Assembly: GCA_027605045.1 (NCBI GenBank)
Contig: JAQFWX010000012.1
Span: forward strand, 260,930-324,929
Origin: Phallus indusiatus
Lineage: Eukaryota; Basidiomycota; Agaricomycetes; Phallales; Phallaceae
Direction: 5' to 3'
Length of the DNA: 64,000 nucleotides
The notes beneath the pieces were generated by a model. The model made no database searches, was not told the DNA's origin, and saw nothing but the letters and a program-made list of their open reading frames with translations. Of the stretch, positions 56,277 to 64,000 are shown piece after piece. Both the position numbers and the translations under genes were made by a program. Position 1 is the stretch's first letter; every line of letters begins with the position of its first letter.

Positions 56277-59200
56277 TTGTATGTTCTTTTCGAGAAAAAA
56301 AAAGAGTGGAGGGAATAAAAGAAGGTGTTAAAAGGACATGTGAAAGTTTTCGGAGCTTGAAGCTCTCAGCACGAAAGGTAACAGGTTTTGCTAGACCCAG
56401 GCGGGTAAAAAGTCTTACACGGGTTTCGGAGCGGCCATCAACTTCCGGCTGACGTGAAGGACAAAGAAGCAAACTCCACTCTTCGCTAACTTTACACGGT
56501 CTTTTTTTCTTCGTGCCCAAACTATCCCCTAAGCTCCCGTAAGTCTCCACTGCATCTCTTGAGTGGGTTCACCACTTGCTCGTTAAATTGCGACAAATAT
56601 TTCATTCGCTCTAATTATGATTAGCTCAGTAGTAATACCGTGACTCGTGAGAACGCCGTGAGAAGCATGCCATTGAATTCGCGCAGCAGTCCTGTTATGT
56701 AGTTACTTAGTCTTGAGGCGCACCATTTCGCCGAGTGGTGTATCTCAATTGAGAATTGGGTGAATCGGGTGAGAAGATTGATTCCGCCAGCGACGAAAAG
56801 CACCCTAATTCAAAAACTGAACAGGATAACATCGACGAATGTTTAAACATGAACAACAGGCCATGTTTTTTCTTCATGTATCAAACATTTGATAGGGAGA
56901 ATAAAATGCGCTTTGTCTTGTCCGTTTCATGTGAATGTGATAGGAGTCTAAGCGTGACGTAGGTTGACGTCGATGATATAGATCCTTGCCTTATTTTCAG
57001 CCTTTCGACGTTGAAACCGCATAAAGTATTATCATCCATTGATACCTGATTGAGATGAATGTATAGATACGACTAAAATAGAACTACGGCGTACGGAATT
57101 TGAGATTTTATGATATGTGTGCCATCTAATCAAAGGGACCGTTGTCTAGTACATACTGTACAGCCGATAGAGCGCAGAAATCTAAGAGAGAAAAAATGTT
57201 GACCGCGTTCAATTTGGCCTTCTTGCTCTATTCACTTTTTAGTGCATCCTAATGCGAAGCGCATAATTGGCCGTAGCGCTCCAAGCCTCTAACGTGATAG
57301 AAAGAAGTTATCACGAAGGAAAGAACATTTGTTGATTCCTGTCGACCTAGTAAATCGATGTACGCAATACCGTACTACTCGAGCTTCGACTTCATCAGCT
57401 AGAAGGCGTTAGAACCTTGTTTCTTTTCGCGATGCACTGGCCCGCGATTATGACATACATATCCACTTATCTCGCAGCTTTGAAAATCATCTGCTGATGA
57501 TGATTAGTACACTATGTAGGTGCCAATCGAGAAGATGGCAAACGTGGTGTCATCGTGCTTGTATAATTCTCGAGAACCAAAGAGGTGGTTAAGCATATCT
57601 CTCGAGCAAAAGAGTAAAGGCATTGGTAAGGTAGGTAAGCTGTTTTTTGGCGATCACCATCCTATTGGGCAAGAAGCGCTAAGCGTTGGAAGACCAATGA
57701 ATTCGGCAATATCGGCATTAGGTCTTCTTAAATGACGGAAGCAATTCTTCGGACCTGCTTCGACAGACTCAGCACAAACTCTGAGCTTCAGCATTGAATA
57801 TGTATTGAAGTGAACATCAATCTTCCATAGCTTCATATGCTCTTCTGTTTTGAAGCTTCATTTCTCTCTATTATCTCGAATTGAAAGGACTCCGATGCCG
57901 TAGATTACCAAGGATCTGAACGCGATCGGTGATTGTGCTGGAAGTGGTGGGTTTCCTAATTGGTGTTGTTACTCAGTTTTCTTTGGATCTTTGGATCGGA
58001 TACATGAACCCGCCAGGTCCAGTCTGAAGTTAAACTATACGAGCGATGTACTGTTTGATCTTTGGCATACCCAACAAGGCCTATCGTTGTGTGCTGCCAT
58101 ACTATAGCTGTGTTGCACTTCACACACTCCAGCAACTTGACAGCTACAGGAGAGATAACGTCACATCAGATATCCTTGGTGAAGCTTTTAAGATCACCTA
58201 TCTCGTTGCCTCGTGTTCGTTAGTTTTTAACCGACGGTCTTGCTGTTAATGAGAGATGAATGCAAGCAGCACCACGCTAGAGCTGCGAGATGTTTCGTCC
58301 TAAACGATCACAATGATATATATACATAAAGTAAGCTGAGTATGTCGTGCTCATGATGTTATCGCGCCTGTAATTACCGATCGGAACTTGGTTCAATTTG
58401 ACAGGCTGCACCGATATTCAGCTTGAGCTCTAGAATGTGAATGTCAAGTTAACACACGTTCAAGATTTTCCGACATGTGTGCACACGATTTGAAATACTG
58501 CTTGTTCTAGCGGATAAAGTAATCAAGGTCAATGTCATAAATGATAAAATCTATCAAATAACTGCCACAGTGATTTTAGAAGAACACGTGTAAATCGAGG
58601 AGCCAGGACGATTATATGTAGTAACATAATGTGGTTGATATTGATATTAATAATTCACTGATATGATATGGCTTGCTTAAATTAGAAATAATTGCGTGAT
58701 GACTCCAGAGGGAATCAAAAGGAATTTTTCATACAAGTAGTCATCATATCTCAACCCAACACGTTTTCAAATTCGCAGGTTTGTACCTCGCTCGCCTGTG
58801 GGTAATCATCTGTAATAATATATATCCTTAGCACACGCAAGCCAATTAAAAATGAAAATCTCACTCTTCCATTGATAAATAATTTCGCGAAGATAACGCA
58901 CTGTCATTCACAGTTGACCGAATCCACCCTATTTGCCAATGAATTCAAAAATCAAGAACTTTTTCACCTTGCAGGCTTCCAATTCGAAGTTCTTCTGTGT
59001 ATTTTTCTTCTTCTTATTCATTAAGGGTCGGCTCAACGTCTTTCGACAAATTGAAGCTCGTCATTGTGAATAATCATGATGCACTCAGTTGAGCCTGAAC
59101 TACTATCATTGATTAAATCTCATTAATTCCTCCACTTATAGCTGAAGAATGGAACTGACTCTATTTTTTTCCGATAATGAGCAACCCTTCAAATCACACC

Positions 59201-59749
59201 CCAATACATTGACTCAGTTAGATCAATAATAATGTCGAGAACTTTGAAAATGACTCGATAGGCGCGAAAACAAGTCATCAAAGCAGCGATAAGATAACAA
59301 TATCTATCAAATGTTAACGTCAAGTGAGCCGGGAGACCAAATTAGAAAGTGTTACTAAAAGGCGCGTCCTGGAACGTTCGTTTAAACTTTAAAAAATGGA
59401 CGGCGTGTTTATAGATCCGGCGGAGAGCTGGGAGCTCATCATTCTAAGCGAGTGCTGCACTGCAAAAACATAGACGTAAGCGTTCTTCTTCGATTCGTAT
59501 TGCCATGCGTCTCTTTAAAAAAACCAGAACCGTGGTTGTGAGCAGATTGCAGCTCGTGGCAACTTTGACTGACACCTCAGGCTCATCGGCTCCGGTCGTT
59601 CCGTTCCAAGCATCTGGATATATCTTCGTCTAACGATATGCGAAAGATGGTAACTGTACGACAACAAAAAAACTGCATCGTTTACCTTTGGGAATGACTC
59701 AAATATTTCTTACAAGTCACATATGAAGCACGAGGAGGGCAAAAAAAAT
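56277..59749. other. Gene-poor region
   Basis: I found no gene I can support in these 3.5 kb. A minus-strand ATG frame at 57654-57836 (RVCAESVEAGPKNC) and several plus-strand frames are isolated. The region is AT-rich, with no repeats, no tRNA, and no recognisable transposon domain. Confidence 0.5.
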
Positions 59750-59821
59750 TTCCGGTGCGGGGAATCGAACCCCGGGCTATCGCGTGAGAGGCGATAATGT
59801 TAGCCACTACACCACACCGGA
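59750..59821 (-). tRNA. tRNA-Glu (anticodon CTC)
   Basis: On the minus strand the acceptor stem TCCGGTG pairs with CACCGGA. The anticodon arm is ATCGC-CTCTCAC-GCGAT, giving anticodon CTC for glutamate. The T arm is CCGGG-GTTCGAT-TCCCCGG-like with TTCGA. No intron is present. An A-run at 59741-59748 on the plus strand is the T-run terminator. Confidence 0.93.
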
Positions 59822-60033
59822 CCACATATACAGTTCCTCGACTTTTCCCACATATAATATTCAACAAACACTCCGCACCGCTCCTGCCACTCATCATTTC
59901 CATGCAATAGAACTGCTAAAATTAAAACCTATTACGAGCTTCGGAGAATTAATTTGAATGAGCTGGAACAAATATGTATATATAAAGTATATCTCAAATA
60001 AAAATATCATTCCTTACTGACAAACCTGCCATA

Positions 60034-60358
60034 ATGGCCCAAACTATACACTCCGGAATCATACCTGCGGAGACCTTTCGTGTGTATGTGCTTTTTTCTT
60101 CACAGTGAGTTCAGGGAAACTGCCGACCGTACCTTTTCACAAACTACTTAGTACCCTATTTTTACTACCAAAAATTTCAAGCACCATGTGAACGAACGTG
60201 ATATGTAGATTCTCAAAGTCGTTTAGTATCTTATTCAAATCATTTAGAATGAATTGCCATCCCGCGCTCGTGTAACTCGGACAATTCCTTTTGGTTATGA
60301 CGAAATCAAAGTCTTCGAGAGATCCGGAGCCAGCGCTGGTCGTGGCCCAATGCTGTAA
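60034..60358 (+). CDS. Possible 52-residue protein, two exons
   Basis: An ATG 45 bp downstream of a TATATATAAAG box (59980-59991) opens MAQTIHSGIIPAETFR, ending at a GTGTAT donor (60082). A TTTAG acceptor (60247) continues in phase 0: NELPSRARVTRTIPFGYDEI and VFERSGASAGRGPML, TAA at 60356. Basic middle, no cysteine, no signal peptide, no known family. The final CTG-TAA overlaps a possible GTAAGT donor, so the end could be longer. It resembles neither a tRNA nor a transposon fragment. Low confidence. Confidence 0.3.
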
Positions 60359-61804
60359 GTTTCGGGCATTTTGCCAATGTCCCTATGTGAATGATTTTTT
60401 TTGCATCTAAGAGGCTTGATGATGTTTGGTCTTAGATAACGAGAAATCATTGTTGGGCAATGCGGGTTTACATGAACGGCCATGCACGAGCTGCCACGAT
60501 ACACTGGGTGTTGTTGATTTGGATGCGGTGATAATCAAAACCTCCCGATTATTGCTTAATAAAGGTAGTTGGCAAGAACGACTGCAGAATTGGTAATCAA
60601 TATTGCCAATTAAAAAATTTCACCCCGCTTCCGCAGGGCTTACGCGTACAATCAGGATGGTTTACTCACGAAGCTTGAAATCAAAAGTGTATGGCCAATA
60701 CTAGCTAGGCAAAACCTAATGGGCTATAGAATGAAACTAACCTTAGAAAGATAAATCAAGACATTCCAAGCATTCCTGTAGGCTAAGCGAAACCGCAATG
60801 AGAAAAGCAGACAAAAGATAGGCTAACCATCCAATCACTGCGACTCTTCTCATCCCTTCTCTCTCAATTGAAACGACCTTCGGTTCAAATTCTCGTCAAG
60901 TCTCCCATTTTTAGTGTCAGCCATCCAGGGTGGATAATAAATTTCAAATCCTAAATCTGTCCAACACTCACGGAGAAGGCTCAGTTTGCAAAGAAGGTAG
61001 TGTTGCGTGATGAGCGAGTCCGTAGAAACGTGCGATGCTGTGTGATCGTGCAAATTTTCAGGACATCATTCAGCGAGTATAGAAAAAACGCATATTTCAT
61101 TCCTCTTCTTGGAACGTGTTTTTTTTTAGAATCAACATATAGCACCGGCGTTCAATTGATATGATTACCGCTTCTAATTGATTGAACGCGTTGCTCGTTT
61201 GTATGATGAAGCGACTCTCTAAGGGGTCACAATGGCCAGGCTTTCAGGGTAGATCTGTTCCATCGGGAAAACATCCTGCTAGCGTCCTGTTATTAAACTT
61301 CAAAAAAGAGATTATTAGGTCACAATATATAATGTCAGTACGTTTTAAGGACCAAGACTTGGTTGATTTTCTCCTTGGCGCGTTCTTTTACTATATTCAG
61401 ATCAGAGCTCGGCTATATCCGGTATCTGTAACAGGTCAGATTCGATTTACGTGAAAGACCGTCGGAATACGAAAAAAAGAAGATAAGCAACCTATACGCT
61501 TAGGAATATTTTTATAACGCAAAACTGGAAAGGTGGCAGATAGAGGAAGTCATCAATGAGGGTGATTGCTTTGAAAGAGAGGAGCGCGGGCGGCTCACGC
61601 CTCGCGTAATGTTTCGCGCGGAGATTTTGTTAGTTTTTTCGAAGCGCAGCGCACCATAGCTTTTTTTTTATTTTTTCTGCTCTTATTTCGTCCATGGACA
61701 AGCGCAATCTAAAATCTTAATTACGCGAGGTATTATACACCCATTTACAAAACCGAAACGAGAAAATAAATTATTAAAAACAATTACTTAAATTACAGTG
61801 AAAG

Positions 61805-61829
61805 CCCGGAGAGGGGTCCCTGACTCCGG
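61805..61829. other. Short GC-rich stem-loop
   Basis: CCCGGAG and CTCCGGG form a perfect 7-bp stem around an 11-base loop. It stands alone in an AT-rich stretch; no transcript is known. Confidence 0.35.
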
Positions 61830-62386
61830 GTGCGAAAAAAGGAAAGTCGTCGTGCGTTGCGGCAACATCTCATCCCATTCCATCTCATCCTCACACCACG
61901 CTCAAAACCAAAGAAATATTATTATTAACTTCGGAAGCTGTATCGAAACTCTGGGTATACCAGGGCATAACCTCTTACGGCCAAATCGCCTCATCAGTGG
62001 ATGAAGGAGGGAAGCTCTCACTATTACTTATCGAAGAGACGCGGTCAATGTTTTTTTGCGCCACGAGATCGGATGTGCAGGCCGCCCGATACCCAACTAC
62101 CAACAGAAGAATAACGCGCTCAGCAGGGGAAGGAAAAGAAACAATGTGATTATCCGGAGAAAAAAAAAGAATCAAAATAAATAAATTATATTTTTCTTTT
62201 TCTTTCTTTTTCTCAAAGATATGGCCTATCTTCACGTCTCATGCGGTCTCATCAGCAGCCTACTTGTTTTGCTGGTTCGCCTAATTTTACGTATAGCGAC
62301 TAAATGTACAAATAGTGGCCTTCTCCGCGACATTGGGATTACCCAGGTCGACTACCCATCCCCTGTGTGTGCGCTGTATTCCAACC

Positions 62387-64000
62387 ATGCCTGTCCCTCA
62401 ACTCTGTAGCTCTGATATCCATGCAGACGAAAGCATTGTTTCAGACAATGTCTACCCCACTCCGTCTCCATCCCCACCTCCAACATCAACCCCTTCCAAC
62501 GCCATGGACGTTGACGTACAAGATCCTTTCAATTATCTTTCCACGGTGCGTACATCTTTTTTTCGCTCGTGGACAACATTCATAAGTGATTTTTTCTCAG
62601 TTCTTCATTCATGAATCCTACGACGCAGAATTCTGGTGGAGAACAACTGGAAAGATCTTCTCCCAAATGATGAAACGGGCTTTCTACTCCTTAGAACAAC
62701 AATACAAGTACCTTATGTTCTACTATTTCACAATTGTTCCCGAACTAGGCTCAGCTCCTTCCCCTGCTCATCCGAAATTCCCCGTAAAATCTCCATACAA
62801 GCACATTTCGAAGACCAGGTCGAGAAGGAAGGGTGGTGATATGGCCATAACCACTGATGTGGAGACTGCGAAGCCCGTCTATCGATCGTATATGACAGAC
62901 GACCACACTCCCATTGAGTTGTCCTGGCAGTTCGGCGCGGACGGAGGCGTCGTAGCACGCTTCGCTATCGATCCCGTCGTTAGACAGTCTTCCGCAGAAA
63001 GATCTCGTGGTACTATGAGCATATTCGATGACTTATCGTCTTTGGAGACCATTGCTCCGGGTGTTGACTTGGACTGGTGCCGTGTATGTGCGAAGACGTT
63101 GACAACATCCGATGTTGATCACCGAGTTAACACCATCTCGCAATACCCTAGTCAATACTTCGTTGGTAATGGAACTTCGTGTTTTGTATCATGAAACAAT
63201 TTTAAACGTTCATTAGGATTTGACTTTTCTTCCCAAGGGATCGTTCTTAAGGCATACTTCCTACCAGAAACAAAGTCAGCAATAACGGGAATCTCTAAAG
63301 CCACCTTGGTGACGCAATGCATAGAGGAGCTAGCAACAAGGTCTTCCTCCGATTTGTTAACTCCCTGGCTGCGCGTTCGCAAATTTTTCAAAACACTTCC
63401 GCTATCCCTCAGACCTAACATCAACATCGTCGCTGTAGACTGTGTATCCTCGAAGCACAATCGTGTTAAAGTATACTGCAGATCGCCTTCCGCGACATTG
63501 TCAAACTTGCGTCGGTTCATCACCCTTGGCCGCTCACATCAAAGTAACATTCCCCTATCCACTTCTACTTCCACTGCCTTCCCTACTGCCCATTCAGACT
63601 CGGATTCGTCTCCCTTGAGTCGAGGACTGCGGCAAATTACCCTTCTCTGGTACTTGCTCTTTCCGGAAATGGCAAGCAGCGAGTTTGACAATACGGAACC
63701 CACAATGAAAGATCCGTCACATCCCACAACCGGTCTTCTGTTTTATTATGAGCTTCGTGGAGGGCATTCAGAACCCTTTCCAAAAGTCTATATTCCCGTT
63801 CGACATCTTTGCCCGAATGATAAACACGTAGTAAAAGCGTTGACGCAGTTTTACCATCGGACCGGGAATATCAAAGCTGGTATGCGATATGCCCGGGACG
63901 TGCAGGAAATTTTGTAAGTAATCCTCTAGCAAAACCTCCAACGGTTTAATTTTATTCTAAACACTCCCCCCTTTTTTCCAGTTCACATCGGCGATTATCC
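62387..64000 (+). CDS. DMATS-type aromatic prenyltransferase, 5' part (runs off the window)
   Basis: The family (PF11991, dimethylallyltryptophan-synthase type) adds prenyl groups to indoles and other aromatics in fungal secondary metabolism. The start at 62387 reads MPVPQLCSSDIHADESIVSD, a Pro/Ser-rich leader, then MDVDVQDPFNYLST. A phase-0 intron leads to FFIHESYDAEFWWRTTG, QYKYLMFYYFTIVPELG, YRSYMTDDHTPIELSWQFGA, GGVVARFAIDPVVRQSS and FDDLSSLETIAPGVDLDW. Exon 3 (63217-63913) gives SQGIVLKAYFLPETKSAITG, TPWLRVRKFFKTLPLSLRPN, RVKVYCRSPSATLSNLRRF, KVYIPVRHLCPNDKHVVKAL and YARDVQEI. Exon 4 starts FSHRRL at the window edge. The K-x-Y/F-x(n) strands that line the barrel are visible. ATG chosen because upstream frame lacks one; a later start (62504) is possible. 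No break found. Confidence 0.85.

Larger units (their letters stand above)
59822..62386. other. Mostly non-coding region
   Basis: Apart from the small two-exon frame at 60034-60358, no gene is supported. The promoter side of the prenyltransferase holds a long CT-rich tract (62190-62215), typical of fungal promoters. An in-frame ATG at 62221 opens a 62-codon frame overlapping the prenyltransferase start, possibly an upstream ORF. Confidence 0.4.

Noticed and set aside
1..64000. CRISPR arrays, bacterial operons, riboswitches
   Set aside because: No regularly spaced repeats and no bacterial signals; the gene structure is clearly fungal.

Overview
The window looks like nuclear DNA of a filamentous basidiomycete, most likely an agaricomycete. 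Genes are broken by many short (about 45-70 bp) GT-AG introns, tRNA genes end in T-runs, and the protein families are ones expanded in mushroom-forming fungi: a NACHT-WD40 receptor, a DUF6533-like membrane protein, secreted lactonase-type beta-propellers and a fungal phenylalanine ammonia-lyase. Nearly every real gene had to be rebuilt exon by exon, because unspliced reading frames show only pieces.

Layout. 1-9.5 kb (minus strand): a detached copy of the last three exons of an acyl-CoA dehydrogenase, a small helical protein, a DUF6533-like membrane protein and a complete 19-exon acyl-CoA dehydrogenase. 9.8-15.4 kb (minus): one large NACHT-WD40 gene with a C2-like N-terminus. 16-17 kb: decayed P-loop/Helitron-type helicase debris. 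18.3-30.1 kb (plus): four secreted seven-bladed lactonase-like genes, two of them inside a recent tandem duplication of about 2.9 kb separated by helicase fragments. 31.4-37.5 kb (minus): an O-methyltransferase-like gene whose C-terminal half is not recognisable, then a phenylalanine ammonia-lyase. 38.6 kb: tRNA-Gly(GCC). 40.6-42.2 kb: a fifth lactonase-like gene. 42.4-45.8 kb: a MITE-like element, an aspartic-protease remnant and an intact secreted aspartic protease. 46.9-49.7 kb: an unknown gene converging on a GFA/CENP-V-fold zinc enzyme. 50.2-56.3 kb (minus): two tandem aldehyde dehydrogenases, only one with a C-terminal membrane anchor. 59.8 kb: tRNA-Glu(CTC). 62.4 kb to the right edge: the 5' part of a DMATS-type aromatic prenyltransferase.

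The genes do not form one obvious operon-like pathway. An aromatic ammonia-lyase, an O-methyltransferase-like gene, aldehyde dehydrogenases and an aromatic prenyltransferase could all serve secondary metabolism, but they spread over about 30 kb among unrelated genes, so this is only a hypothesis. The most unusual feature is in the second lactonase gene (21271-22972). A roughly 100-bp insertion with telomere-like TTAGCG/CCCTAA repeats and a 5-bp target duplication has replaced the normal stop with about 38 codons ending in a hydrophobic tail that looks like a GPI-anchor or membrane signal; the sister copy lacks it.
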